Assembly: GCA_963791225.1 (NCBI GenBank)
Contig: CAWBRV010000008.1
Span: 1,178,001 to 1,242,000, forward strand
DNA length: 64,000 nt
Direction: 5' to 3'
Source: PALSA-612 sp963791225
GTDB taxonomy: Bacteria > Actinomycetota > Thermoleophilia > Gaiellales > Gaiellaceae
Under the pieces are notes generated by a model that made no database searches, had not been told where the DNA came from, and saw only the letters and a program-made list of their open reading frames with translations. Both the position numbers and the translations under genes were made by a program. This document shows, one piece after another, positions 46,481-54,311 of this stretch (position 1 is the stretch's first letter; every line of letters begins with the position of its first letter).

Positions 46481-47299
46481 GACTCACGGCCGGTGGGCGT
46501 GTTCGACTCGGGGATGGGCGGTCTCACCGTCCTCCACGAATGCCTCGTCACGATGCCGCACGAGGACTTCGTCTACCTCGGCGACGGCGCCAGGCTGCCG
46601 TACGGCCCCCGGCCGCTCGACGAGATCCGCCGTTTCGCGCGCGAGATCGCCGGCTATCTCGAGGGCCAGGGAGTGAAGCTGATCGTCGCCGCGTGCAACT
46701 CGGCGACCTCGGCCGCGCTCCCCGAGCTGCAGGAGCGGCTGTCCGTCCCGATCGTCGGCGTGATCACGCCGGAGGCGCACGCCGCGGTGCAGGCGACGCG
46801 GAATCGCCGGGTCGGACTGCTCGCGACGCAGGCGACCGTGTCCAGCGGCCGCTATGAGGGGCTCGTCCGCGCGCTCGACGCCGGCGTGCGCGTGTCGGCC
46901 GTGCCCTGTCCTCGGCTCGTGCCGCTGATCGAGAGCGACGACCCCTTCGGCGAGGCGACGACTGCGGCGGTGCGCGAGTACGCCGAGCCGCTCAAGGCCG
47001 TGGGTGTCGACACCGTCATCCTCGGCTGCACGCACTACCCGCTGATCCGGCCGATCTTCCAGCGCGTGTTCGGCCGCGGCGTCACGCTTGTCTTCTCCGC
47101 CGAGGAGACGGCGCGTGAGACCGCTGAGACGCTGGCGCGCAAGGGGATCGAGAACGACGAGAACCGCGAGGGCTCGTACCGCTTCCTGACGACCGGCGAC
47201 GCAGAGCAGTTCCGCGAGATGGGCGCACGCTTCCTCCAGCTTCCGATCGGCGAGGTCGAAGTCGTGACGCTCGCCGAGCTCGAGCGGGCCGCGGCATGA
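46478..47299 (+). CDS. murI: Glutamate racemase
   Basis: A 273-residue enzyme making D-glutamate for peptidoglycan. The two catalytic Cys are in VAACNSATSAAL and LGCTHYPLI; VGVFDSGMGGLTVL and DFVYLGDGARLPYG are family signatures. The GTG at 46478 is chosen because MDSRPVGVFDSG matches the family start and lies six bases from the -10 box. It is followed by rph (4-base overlap) and rdgB, an arrangement common in actinobacteria. Confidence 0.95.
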   Translation: MDSRPVGVFDSGMGGLTVLHECLVTMPHEDFVYLGDGARLPYGPRPLDEIRRFAREIAGYLEGQGVKLIVAACNSATSAALPELQERLSVPIVGVITPEAHAAVQATRNRRVGLLATQATVSSGRYEGLVRALDAGVRVSAVPCPRLVPLIESDDPFGEATTAAVREYAEPLKAVGVDTVILGCTHYPLIRPIFQRVFGRGVTLVFSAEETARETAETLARKGIENDENREGSYRFLTTGDAEQFREMGARFLQLPIGEVEVVTLAELERAAA

Positions 47300-48006
47300 G
47301 CCGGGCCGACGGGCGGCGCGCGAACGAGCTCCGGCCGCTCGAGCTGACGCCGGACTTCCTCGAGCAGCCGCACGGCTGCGTGCTCTGGGAGCAAGGGAAG
47401 ACGATCGTCCTCTGCACCGCGACGATCGACGACGGCGTGCCGCGCTGGATGTCCGGAAAGGGAGTGGGGTGGATGACTGCCGAGTACTCCCTGCTCCCCG
47501 CCTCGACCGGAGACCGGACGGCGCGCGAGGCCCGGACCGGCCGCCAGCAGGGACGCACGGTCGAGATCCAGCGGCTGATCGGCCGCGCCCTGCGCGCGGT
47601 GTGCGACTTCGAGGCACTCGGCGAGCGGACGCTGTGGCTCGACTGCGACGTGCTCCAGGCCGACGGCGGCACGCGCTGCGCGGCCATCTCGGGGGCGTAC
47701 GTCGCGGCGCGGCGGGCGTTCGACCGTTTCGGGCTCGCGAAAGCGTTCCGAGACTCGGTCGCCGCCGTCTCCGTCGGCATCGTCGCCGGCGAGTCGCTAC
47801 TCGACCTCGACTACTCGGAGGACTCGACCGCCGACGTCGACCTGAACCTGGTCATGACGGGCGACGGCCGGCTCGTCGAGGTGCAGGCGACGGCCGAGCG
47901 AGACCCGTTCAGCCGGGAGCAGCTCGACGAGCTGCTCGAGCTCGCCGCGCTCGGGATCGGGCGGATCGGCGACGAGCAGGTGCTGGGCATCGAGGCAGCC
48001 CGCTGA
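47296..48006 (+). CDS. rph: Ribonuclease PH
   Basis: A 236-residue phosphorolytic 3' exoribonuclease that trims tRNA 3' ends. Typical segments are RPLELTPDFLEQPHGCVLWEQGKTIVLCTATI, GWMTAEYSLLPAST, RTAREARTGRQQGRTVEIQRLIGRALR and LDLDYSEDSTADVDLNLVMTGDGRLVEVQATAE. Full length. ATG overlaps the murI stop. Confidence 0.95.
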   Translation: MSRADGRRANELRPLELTPDFLEQPHGCVLWEQGKTIVLCTATIDDGVPRWMSGKGVGWMTAEYSLLPASTGDRTAREARTGRQQGRTVEIQRLIGRALRAVCDFEALGERTLWLDCDVLQADGGTRCAAISGAYVAARRAFDRFGLAKAFRDSVAAVSVGIVAGESLLDLDYSEDSTADVDLNLVMTGDGRLVEVQATAERDPFSREQLDELLELAALGIGRIGDEQVLGIEAAR

Positions 48007-48557
48007 CCACGCTCGTCCTCTGCTCGCGCAACGAGAACAAACGGCGTGAGCTCGAGGCGGCGTTGCCCGGCTTCGCTGTCGAGCTCCTCGACGCCGAGGA
48101 TTATCCGGAGGAGACGGGGGACACGTTCCTCGAGAACGCGCGGGGCAAGGCGCTGCACGGGTTCGAGGCCGGGCCGACCGGCTCGTGGTTCCTCGGCGAG
48201 GACTCCGGGCTCGAGGTGGACGCGCTCGACGGCGCGCCGGGCGTCGAGACGGCGCGCTGGGCGCAGGGCCGCCACGTCGAGCGGATCCTCGAGGCGCTCG
48301 CGGGCGAGGAGGATCGGCGCGCGCGCTACGTCTGCGAGCTCGTCGCGATCGCGCCGGACGGCCGCGAGTTGCGCGCGACGGGAACGCTCGCGGGTCGGAT
48401 CGCCGACGAGCCGCGCGGCACGGCCGGCTTCGGCTTCGACCCGGTCTTCGTCCCGGACGGCGAGGAGCGGACCGTGGCCGAGCTCGGGAACGAGTGGAAG
48501 GCCGCGAACTCGCACCGTGCCCGCGCGGCGCAGGCTCTGCGCGCGCAGCTCAGCTAG
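48003..48557 (+). CDS. rdgB: XTP/dITP diphosphatase (RdgB/HAM1), probable CTG start
   Basis: A 184-residue pyrophosphatase that clears non-canonical purine nucleotides. Family motifs: TTLVLCSRNENKRRELEAAL at the N-terminus, EETGDTFLENARGKALHG, FLGEDSGLEVDALDGAPGVETAR, and GTAGFGFDPVFVPDGEERTVAEL. No ATG, GTG or TTG lies in this frame close to the conserved N-terminus. The codon that fits exactly is a CTG at 48003, overlapping the rph TGA stop (CTGA), so translation probably starts there by coupling. Its last 4 bases overlap the end of a convergent gene. Confidence 0.9.
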   Translation: MTTLVLCSRNENKRRELEAALPGFAVELLDAEDYPEETGDTFLENARGKALHGFEAGPTGSWFLGEDSGLEVDALDGAPGVETARWAQGRHVERILEALAGEEDRRARYVCELVAIAPDGRELRATGTLAGRIADEPRGTAGFGFDPVFVPDGEERTVAELGNEWKAANSHRARAAQALRAQLS

Positions 48558-48910
48558 CTGCGACAGAGCAGAGGCGGGCCTGCGGGCGAGACCCGCGCGA
48601 AAGCGTGATCGTGCGCGATCCAGACCGCCGAACCGAGCTGCGCACCCCGGGCGCACCACATCCGGACGATCCGGCCCGTGTCCTGCGCGAGGACGACCAC
48701 AACCTTGTTGTCTCGTTGCACCCACAGCGGACGAAACGAGTGGGGCCGCGTGGACGCCGAGGGGGGCGGTGGAGACGCCGACCTGCCGCCGCCGGAGCTC
48801 GCGATCGCGAGTCCGATCGCGATCCCGGCGCACGCGAGGACGGTGAGAACCGCGAGGCCGACCCGCCGCCGGCGCCGACGTCTCCGCGCATCCTCGATCA
48901 CCGCGGCCAT
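48554..48910 (-). CDS. Single-span membrane/extracytoplasmic protein, 118 aa
   Basis: Basic N-terminus (MAAVIEDARRRRRRRRVG), one membrane helix (LAVLTVLACAGIAIGLAIAS), a Pro/Ser linker and a ~70-residue outer domain with two Cys (IVRMWCARGAQLG, PPLLCRS). Unknown function. GAGAGGGA before the ATG serves as ribosome site. It is divergent from the GntR gene. Confidence 0.6.
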   Translation of the reverse strand: MAAVIEDARRRRRRRRVGLAVLTVLACAGIAIGLAIASSGGGRSASPPPPSASTRPHSFRPLWVQRDNKVVVVLAQDTGRIVRMWCARGAQLGSAVWIAHDHAFARVSPAGPPLLCRS

Positions 48911-48929
48911 CTCGTCCCTCTCATGGTGC

Positions 48930-48948
48930 TACTATGCCTAGCATCATG
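48930..48948 (+). promoter_or_regulatory. -10 box before the GntR gene
   Basis: TACTAT (48930-48935) lies ten bases before the ATG at 48946; it overlaps the alternative ATG at 48934, which argues against that start. Confidence 0.45.
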
Positions 48949-49296
48949 CTCCCCGTCAAGGTCGATCGCGCCGAACCGACGCCGCTTCATGAGCAGGTGG
49001 CCGCGGAGATCCGCCGGGCGATCGGCGAGGGTGAGGCGAAGCCCGGCGAGCGGCTGCCGCCCGCCCGCGACTTCGCCGCTGTGCTCGGCGTGAACACGAA
49101 CACCGTTCTGCGCGCGTTTCGCCTGCTTCGCGACGAAGGCTTGCTCGAGTTTCGTCGCGGCCGGGGCGTCACCGTCGCCGGCACACCGGAGCGCGGTGCC
49201 GTCCTCGCGAAGGCCGACGAGCTGGTCCGCTTCGCCCGCCGCCACGGCTACCGCCGCGACGAGCTGATCGAGCTGATCGAAACCCTGCCCGGCTAG
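48946..49296 (+). CDS. GntR-family regulator (YtrA-like, short)
   Basis: A 116-residue protein starting MLPVKVDRAEPTPLHEQVAAEIRRAI, with the GntR winged helix (GERLPPARDFAAVLGVNTNTVLRAFRLLRDEGLLEFRRGRGVTVAG) and a short C-terminal helix (YRRDELIELIETL). It has no large effector domain, like YtrA-type regulators that usually sit beside ABC transporters; none is seen here. An ATG 12 bases earlier (48934) is less likely, as it lies in the -10 box. Confidence 0.85.
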   Translation: MLPVKVDRAEPTPLHEQVAAEIRRAIGEGEAKPGERLPPARDFAAVLGVNTNTVLRAFRLLRDEGLLEFRRGRGVTVAGTPERGAVLAKADELVRFARRHGYRRDELIELIETLPG

Positions 49297-49367
49297 CGGG
49301 CGCCCCAGTTTCGAAGAGGTCGCCCTTGAATGGTCGCGATCTGGTGGCGACCCGAGTATGGGGCGAA

Positions 49368-49386
49368 GCCGGAGCATTGCTCCGGC
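49368..49386. repeat. Palindrome GCCGGAGCA-T-TGCTCCGGC
   Basis: A perfect 9+1+9 palindrome in the 166-base gap between GntR and yihY. It has the same architecture as the 19-base repeat at 61696 but a different sequence. Confidence 0.6.
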
Positions 49387-49429
49387 GTAGCTCGGGCCGC
49401 CTGGAACGCGACTACCAGGGAAGGGGGCT

Positions 49430-49458
49430 CACGGGGGAAACCGGCCGTTTCCCCCGTG
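49430..49458. terminator. Bidirectional terminator with AGCCCCC tail on the minus strand
   Basis: CACGGGGGAAA (49430-49440) pairs perfectly with TTTCCCCCGTG (49448-49458) around CCGGCCG. Read leftward, as for yihY, it starts four bases after the stop and is followed by AGCCCCCTTCC, as after the CDF gene at 35.4 kb. Confidence 0.7.
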
Positions 49459-49462
49459 CCGG

Positions 49463-50287
49463 CTAGGCCAGCCCGGGCACGTCCTCGGCCGGGGCAGTCT
49501 CCGCGCGGCTGGCGCGCCACCAGTTGTACTCGGCGCCGAGCACGATCACGTTCGCCATCAGGTACAGCCAGACGAGCAGGATCACAGGGCCCCCGAACGC
49601 GCGTTGCGGCGTCGAGTCGCGCGCCAGGTGCAGGTAGATCGGAAGCGCCTGGAAGGTCACCTCGAGCACGACCGTCGTGATCACGGCGCCGGGCAGCACG
49701 TCTCGGAGCGTGTGCTCGACGTTCGTCAGGAAGTAGTAGACGCTGAGCAGGAAGCCGAAGACGGCGAGCGACGAGACCATGACCGGCACGGCGTACGCGA
49801 CCGCGGAGTTGCGCCCGACCCCGGGTGCCACCCGGTCGAGGACGCCGAAGCCGAACGAGCCGATCGCCAGTCCCGCGAAGAGCAGCACGAGCAGGCCGGA
49901 GAGCAGCGCGACCGCGTGGAACTTCCCGGACAGGAACGACCGGTTCGGTCGTCCGTAGACGATGTTGAACGCCGACTCGAGGGCGCTGAACAGCGAGATG
50001 GACGTCCAGATCAGGAACAGCAGGCCGATGACGCCGAGCGCCGTCGAGTGCGACTCCAGCCCGTTGACGGTCTTGGCGATCGTCGAGAGCGACTTGTCCG
50101 GAAAGATCAAGGAGAGCTTCTTCACGATCGTGCTCGACTCCCGGGCGTGCCCGGAGAAGCCGAGCAGCGCGAAGGTGATGAACGTCAGCGGCACGAACGA
50201 GAGCAGCGCGTAGTAGGCGATCATCGCCGCCAGGTGCGGGCCCCGGTCCGAGTTGAACTTGAAGAAGATCCGCCGAAGACCTGGCAC
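49463..50287 (-). CDS. YihY/BrkB-family membrane protein
   Basis: A 274-residue protein with about six membrane helices: MIAYYALLSFVPLTFITFALLGF, ALGVIGLLFLIWTSISLFSALESAFNIVYGRPNRSFL, FHAVALLSGLLVLLFAGLAIGSF, LRDVLPGAVITTVVLEVTFQALPIYL, and GGPVILLVWLYLMANVIVLGAEYN. These are the standard YihY signatures. It was formerly called ribonuclease BN; the true function is unsettled (envelope or transport). GTG start, with a TAGCAT box six bases upstream. Confidence 0.9.
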   Translation of the reverse strand: MPGLRRIFFKFNSDRGPHLAAMIAYYALLSFVPLTFITFALLGFSGHARESSTIVKKLSLIFPDKSLSTIAKTVNGLESHSTALGVIGLLFLIWTSISLFSALESAFNIVYGRPNRSFLSGKFHAVALLSGLLVLLFAGLAIGSFGFGVLDRVAPGVGRNSAVAYAVPVMVSSLAVFGFLLSVYYFLTNVEHTLRDVLPGAVITTVVLEVTFQALPIYLHLARDSTPQRAFGGPVILLVWLYLMANVIVLGAEYNWWRASRAETAPAEDVPGLA

Positions 50288-50299
50288 CGGGCCATGCTA
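50285..50299 (-). promoter_or_regulatory. Leaderless promoter of yihY (shared -10)
   Basis: Minus-strand TAGCAT (50294-50299), six bases, GTG. The TA at 50298-50299 is shared with the opposite promoter. Confidence 0.6.
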
Positions 50300-50315
50300 G
50301 GGTCAGCTGCCGATG
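50298..50315 (+). promoter_or_regulatory. Promoter of the roadblock-pyrE operon (shared -10)
   Basis: TAGGGT (50298-50303), nine bases, ATG at 50313. Confidence 0.5.
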
Positions 50316-50717
50316 GACGCGATGCAGGCGCTCAGCGAGCTGACGGAGATCTCGTCCCAGATCGAGGCCGCGTGCCTGTTCGACGAGAAGGGCAAGCAGG
50401 CTGCCTCGACGCTTCCGGACGACGAGTCCACGACGCGGTTCGTCGACGCCGCGCGGGCGCTCCTCGACGCGGCCGCGAGTCTCCCGCGCGACGCGGGTGC
50501 CGGCCCGCTCGCACAGCTCGAGGCGGCGACGCTCGAGGGCAGCGTCTTCGTCGTGCTCGACGGCGACCTCGCCGCAGCCGCCGCGACGGGGCCCGAGCCG
50601 ACCGTCGGCCTGGTCTTCTACGACCTCAAGAGCTGCCTGCGCGCCGCGCGCGCGCCGGGCGTCGACGACGGCAAGCCGCGGCCGAAGGCCAAGAAGCGGG
50701 AGACGAGCGCCAAATGA
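50313..50717 (+). CDS. Roadblock/LC7-like small protein
   Basis: A 134-residue protein: MDAMQALSELTEISSQIEAACLFDEKGKQAAS, DAARALLDAAASLP, ATLEGSVFVVLDGDLAAAAATGPEPTVGLVFYDLKSCLRAARA, then a Lys-rich tail. The helix-strand order and length resemble roadblock/LC7 (MglB-like) domains, which bind small GTPases, but no GTPase gene is adjacent. It is coupled to the next small gene by ATGA overlap. Confidence 0.5.
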   Translation: MDAMQALSELTEISSQIEAACLFDEKGKQAASTLPDDESTTRFVDAARALLDAAASLPRDAGAGPLAQLEAATLEGSVFVVLDGDLAAAAATGPEPTVGLVFYDLKSCLRAARAPGVDDGKPRPKAKKRETSAK

Positions 50718-50923
50718 GAGCGCTGCGTCGGCTCTTCGGCTTCCTGATCCTCGTCGGCGTGGCGTTCGCGGGCCTCGTCGTCTACCGGCGGCGGTTTGCA
50801 TCCCGGCGCGAGCGCGTCGACCTGTACTACGAGGACGGCTCGCTCGTCTCGCTCGAGCGGGGCACGGACGGGGCGGCGGGAGTGCTCCCGCTCGCCTCCG
50901 ATGTCCTCCGCGCCGCGCGCTGA
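50714..50923 (+). CDS. Small single-span membrane protein, 69 aa
   Basis: MRALRRLFGFLILVGVAFAGLVVYRRRFASRRERVDLYYEDGSLVSLERGTDGAAGVLPLASDVLRAAR: one N-terminal membrane helix, a basic junction, and a short soluble domain. Unknown. It lies between the roadblock-like gene (4-base overlap) and pyrE (10-base gap). Confidence 0.65.
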   Translation: MRALRRLFGFLILVGVAFAGLVVYRRRFASRRERVDLYYEDGSLVSLERGTDGAAGVLPLASDVLRAAR

Positions 50924-50933
50924 CCGCGGGCGC

Positions 50934-51491
50934 ATGAACGACCGCGAGCTTCTCGCCGCAATCCGCGAGCACGCCTACCTCGAGGGCGACTTCGTCCTGC
51001 GTTCCGGGCGGCGGTCGTCGTACTACCTCGACAAGTACCGGTTCGAGACCCGGCCCGACCTCCTCGGCGCGCTCGCCGAGCGCATCTCCGTTCGGGTCGC
51101 CGAGGTCGAGCCCGACGCCGTGCGGCTCGCCGGCCCCGAGTTAGGCGCCGTCGCCCTCGCCGCTGCAACGTCGCTGCGCTCGGGGCTGCCGTTCCTGATC
51201 GTCCGCAAGGCCGAGAAGGACTACGGCACCGCCAACCGGCTCGAAGGAGCGTTCGAGCCCGGCGACCGCGTGTGCCTGATCGAGGACGTCGTCACCTCCG
51301 GAGGTGCCGCCGCGGAGGCCGTCGAGGTCCTCCGAGCAGCCGGGCTCGAGTGCCGAAATGCGGTCTGCGTGGTCGACCGCGAGGAGGGCGGAATCGACGC
51401 TCTCGCCCGTCTCGCGGTCAGAATGTGGCCGCTTTTCGCCGCGGCCGACGTTGCAGGTGCTGGAAAACCCCCGCAAAAGCCGCATGGTTGA
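50934..51491 (+). CDS. pyrE: Orotate phosphoribosyltransferase
   Basis: A 185-residue enzyme that joins orotate and PRPP to OMP in pyrimidine synthesis. The PRPP loop is VCLIEDVVTSGGAAAEAVEVL; other marks are FVLRSGRRSSYYLDKYRFETRP and LPFLIVRKAEKDYGTANRLEG. The next enzyme, OMP decarboxylase (pyrF), is 3.3 kb downstream. It ends just inside the hup promoter, whose -35 overlaps its stop. Confidence 0.92.
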   Translation: MNDRELLAAIREHAYLEGDFVLRSGRRSSYYLDKYRFETRPDLLGALAERISVRVAEVEPDAVRLAGPELGAVALAAATSLRSGLPFLIVRKAEKDYGTANRLEGAFEPGDRVCLIEDVVTSGGAAAEAVEVLRAAGLECRNAVCVVDREEGGIDALARLAVRMWPLFAAADVAGAGKPPQKPHG

Positions 51492-51516
51492 GCGGGTCCG
51501 ATGCGCCTGTTACGCT
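51488..51516 (+). promoter_or_regulatory. Promoter of hup
   Basis: TTGAGC (51488-51493), 17-base spacer, TACGCT (51511-51516). The start codon is 34 bases downstream, so this mRNA has a leader with a strong Shine-Dalgarno sequence, unlike most genes here. Confidence 0.65.
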
Positions 51517-51550
51517 CCGATTCGTCCCTGATCTCAAGGAGGGTTGGCGC

Positions 51551-51841
51551 GTGACCAAGCAGGAGTTCGTCGATCGGGTGGCGGCACAAGCAGGATTGTC
51601 GAAGAGCGATGCGGGCAAGGCCGTGGAAGCATTTCTGGACACGGTCACGAGGGAGCTCACGAGCGGTGGCCAGGTGAATTTCACCGGCTTCGGCAAGTTC
51701 TCGGCACAGCGCCGCGCAGCACGCATGGGTGTGAACCCGCGCACGGGCGAGAAGGTCCAGATTCCCGCCGCGACGGTGCCGAAGTTCCAGGCAGGCAGTT
51801 CGCTCAAGGCATCGGTCAAGGGCGGCGGCGCGGGCGGCTGA
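51551..51841 (+). CDS. hup: HU-family DNA-binding protein
   Basis: A 96-residue nucleoid protein: MTKQEFVDRVAAQAGLSKSDAGKAVEAFLDTVTRELTSGGQVNFTGFGKFSAQRRAARMGVNPRTGEKVQIPAATVPKFQAG. The DNA-intercalating Pro of NPRTGE is present. It has a short Gly-rich tail instead of the long Lys-rich tail of mycobacterial HupB. GTG start preceded by AAGGAGGG at seven bases, and followed by a classical terminator: the layout of a highly expressed gene. Confidence 0.95.
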   Translation: MTKQEFVDRVAAQAGLSKSDAGKAVEAFLDTVTRELTSGGQVNFTGFGKFSAQRRAARMGVNPRTGEKVQIPAATVPKFQAGSSLKASVKGGGAGG

Positions 51842-51863
51842 GGCGAGCCGGCACGACGTTCCT

Positions 51864-51895
51864 CCGAGGGCCGCGTCTTGCGGCCCTCGGTCTTT
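51864..51895 (+). terminator. Rho-independent terminator of hup
   Basis: CCGAGGGCCGC (51864-51874) pairs perfectly with GCGGCCCTCGG (51880-51890), loop GTCTT, followed by TCTTT. Confidence 0.85.
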
Positions 51896-51925
51896 CCGGA
51901 TTGGCGCTCCGGCATCGGGTCGCGC

Positions 51926-51943
51926 TACGCTTCTCGGCCGGTG
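51926..51943 (+). promoter_or_regulatory. -10 box before the 190-aa membrane protein
   Basis: TACGCT (51926-51931), nine bases, GTG at 51941. Confidence 0.45.
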
Positions 51944-52513
51944 GTACGGGGTCGAGTCTGGTTGGTCGTCCTTCCGCTGCTGGCGATCGGCGGTGAGGGG
52001 GCGCATTCGCTCCTCGGAATCTTTGCGCCTGCTGGTTATCAGGGCGCGGAGCTCTTCGGGGGGTCGTTTGGCGACCGAACGCTGCTGCCGCTGCTGCTCG
52101 CGCTCGCCGCCGTGATGCTCCTGGGCGGCCTCTTCGCCGCCTCGGCCGAGGGCCGGAGCCTGCGTGTGTCGCGCACCATGGTTGCCGTGCTGCCTCTCGT
52201 CGCGTTCGCGATCCAGGAGCACGTCGAGTACGCGATCGGGCACGGCGGGATGTCCTGGACAGTCGCGGCGCACCCGACGTTCGCGTTGGGATTGGCGCTC
52301 CAACTCCCGTTCGCCGTCGTCGCGTGTTTCGCCGCCAGATGCCTGCTCGTCCTCGCCGACGCCGTCGTGACTCGCCGCGCCGCGCCGCGCGGCAAGCGGC
52401 TCGACTTTCGGCCGCTTTCGGCCCCGACCTCGGGCACGACTCGCCCACGCGGGGGACGCCCTTCGGGGGATGCGCGCTTCAACCGCGGGCCGCCGCCGCC
52501 GATCTCAGTCTGA
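51941..52513 (+). CDS. Membrane protein, 190 aa, unknown
   Basis: Four predicted helices: VWLVVLPLLAIGGEGAHSLLG, LLPLLLALAAVMLLGGLFAA, MVAVLPLVAFAIQEHVEYAIG and TFALGLALQLPFAVVACFAARCLL, then a Pro/Arg-rich cytoplasmic tail (RGGRPSGDARFNRGPPPP). Conserved-looking charged residues sit in the helices (GGEGAH, QEHVEY), hinting at metal or proton handling, but no family is recognised. The start is set by the -10 box and first helix. Confidence 0.6.
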   Translation: MVRGRVWLVVLPLLAIGGEGAHSLLGIFAPAGYQGAELFGGSFGDRTLLPLLLALAAVMLLGGLFAASAEGRSLRVSRTMVAVLPLVAFAIQEHVEYAIGHGGMSWTVAAHPTFALGLALQLPFAVVACFAARCLLVLADAVVTRRAAPRGKRLDFRPLSAPTSGTTRPRGGRPSGDARFNRGPPPPISV

Positions 52514-52573
52514 GCGAGGATCGAGCGGCGCCGTCTTGGCACCGCTCCCAAAGCTGTTTCGAGAGGAGTTCGG

Positions 52574-54289
52574 ATGCGCAACGTGATTCAACGAACACCG
52601 AGTGCGACACGCCGCGGTATCGGCGTCCTGTTCGTGCTGGCGGCGATCGCGGTAGCGTTTGCCGCTCAGACCGCCTACGGCACTACCCCACAAATTCCCA
52701 AGCACATCGGCGGGGTCGTGCCGACGGTCGGTCGCCAGGTGCAGGGCAGCGGCGATCTCCTGAACCACGGGGGACCTGTGATGACGACGAACAAGACGTA
52801 CGCGATCTACTGGGTGCCGTCAGGCTCGTCGATGCCCGCCGGATACCAGTCGACGATCAACCAGTACTTCACCGACGTCGCGCATGACAGCGGGATGTCC
52901 AGCAACGTCTACGCGTCGGACACGCAGTACTCGTCGATCCAGTACAGCTCGACGTTCGGTGCCTCGTTGATCGACACCAACGCATTCCCGACAAGCGGCA
53001 ACTGTCCGATCTACAGCGACGTCACCGTGTGTCTGACCGACGCGCAGTTGATCACCGAGATCAACAACGTGACCACCGCCCAGGGCTGGTTGAGGAACGG
53101 CACCAACATGTTCTTCATCTTCACCCCGGTCGGCGTCGGCAGCTGCTTCGACTCCAGTGGCAGCTCCTGCGCCTACACCTCGTTCTGTGCGTACCACGGG
53201 CACACGGCCTCGAACGCGATCTACGCGAACCAGCCCTACGCCAAGCACTCGGGCTGTGACGAGGGCCAGTACCCGAACGGCAGCGCCGGGGGGGCCGATC
53301 CGACGATCAACGTCGTCAGCCATGAGCACAACGAGGCGATCACCGACCCGCAGCTGAACGCCTGGTACGACGCAGCCGGCTACGAGAACGGAGACAAGTG
53401 TGCCTGGGACTTCGGCACCGTCTCGGGACCGAACGGCAGCGAGTACAACCAGACGATCAACGGGCACCATTACTTCCTGCAGCGCGAATACTCGAATGAC
53501 GGACACCTGTGCGTGCAGACGTACGGTTCAGGCGGTGGTGGGTCTGCGCCGACGGTGGCGTCGTTCAACCCGACGAGTGGTCCTGTTGGAACGAGCGTGT
53601 CGATTACCGGGACGAACTTCACGGGTGTCACCGGTGTGACGTTTAACGGCGCGTCGGCGAGCTTTACCCCGAATACGAGCACGAATCTGAGCGCGACGGT
53701 CCCGGGCGGTGCGTCGACGGGGCCGATTGCGGTCACGACGGGGAATGGCACGGGGACGAGCTCGACGAACTTCACGGTGACGGGTGGCGGGGGGAATCCG
53801 CCGACGGTGACGTCGTTCAGCCCGACGAGCGGTCCTATCGGGACGAGCGTGACCATCAACGGCACGAACTTCACCGGCGTTCAGTCGGTCAAGTTCGGCG
53901 GCACGTCGGCGACGACCTACACCGTGAACTCGACCGTGAAGATCACGGCCACGGTTCCGGCCGGTGCGCCGACGGGGAAGATCGCAGTGACGACCGGCAG
54001 CGGGACGGGGACGAGCGCAGGTTCGTTCACGGTGACCACCGCGGGCGCCCCGAGGATCACGGGCTTCTGGCCGGGGTACGGGCGTACCAACGCCACGATC
54101 ACGATCACGGGCTCGGGCTTCGCGGGCGCGACCTCGGTCAAGCTCGGTGGGGTGTCGGCGAGCTTCGTGCTCGTGTCGGGGACGAGCATCCGGGCGACCG
54201 TCCCGGCCATGCGCTCCGGTCTCTACAAGTGGCAGGTGACGACGCCGGGTGGCACGGCGACGAGCGCCAGTTCCTTCTTCCACCAGTAG
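52574..54289 (+). CDS. Secreted exordium-like protein with three IPT/TIG domains
   Basis: A 571-residue exported protein. Signal peptide ~1-35, then a ~270-residue domain with HGGPVMTTNKTYAIYWVPSG, STINQYFTDVAHDSG and NVVSHEHNEAITDPQLNAWYDAAGYENGDKCAW, like the phosphate-induced/exordium proteins and possibly a metal site (His-x-x-x-Glu). Three Ig-like IPT/TIG repeats of ~80 residues follow (PTSGPVGTSVSITGTNF, PTSGPIGTSVTINGTNF, a divergent third), with near-repeated DNA from 53.55 to 54.28 kb. Strong ribosome site (GAGAGGAG). Probably an adhesin or surface enzyme. Confidence 0.8.
   Translation: MRNVIQRTPSATRRGIGVLFVLAAIAVAFAAQTAYGTTPQIPKHIGGVVPTVGRQVQGSGDLLNHGGPVMTTNKTYAIYWVPSGSSMPAGYQSTINQYFTDVAHDSGMSSNVYASDTQYSSIQYSSTFGASLIDTNAFPTSGNCPIYSDVTVCLTDAQLITEINNVTTAQGWLRNGTNMFFIFTPVGVGSCFDSSGSSCAYTSFCAYHGHTASNAIYANQPYAKHSGCDEGQYPNGSAGGADPTINVVSHEHNEAITDPQLNAWYDAAGYENGDKCAWDFGTVSGPNGSEYNQTINGHHYFLQREYSNDGHLCVQTYGSGGGGSAPTVASFNPTSGPVGTSVSITGTNFTGVTGVTFNGASASFTPNTSTNLSATVPGGASTGPIAVTTGNGTGTSSTNFTVTGGGGNPPTVTSFSPTSGPIGTSVTINGTNFTGVQSVKFGGTSATTYTVNSTVKITATVPAGAPTGKIAVTTGSGTGTSAGSFTVTTAGAPRITGFWPGYGRTNATITITGSGFAGATSVKLGGVSASFVLVSGTSIRATVPAMRSGLYKWQVTTPGGTATSASSFFHQ
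53551..54284 (+). repeat. Tandem IPT/TIG-encoding repeats
   Basis: Three coding units of about 245 bases. The first two are very similar (conserved words such as GGGACGAGC and AACTTCAC), the third diverged. They are repeats in the gene, not a CRISPR or mobile repeat. Confidence 0.7.
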
Positions 54290-54311
54290 GACCGGACGAC
54301 GGCACATCCGA

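Noticed and set aside
53551..54284. Direct repeats considered as a CRISPR array
   Set aside because: The repeat unit is ~245 bases and in frame, encoding IPT/TIG protein domains; there are no short repeats with unique spacers.
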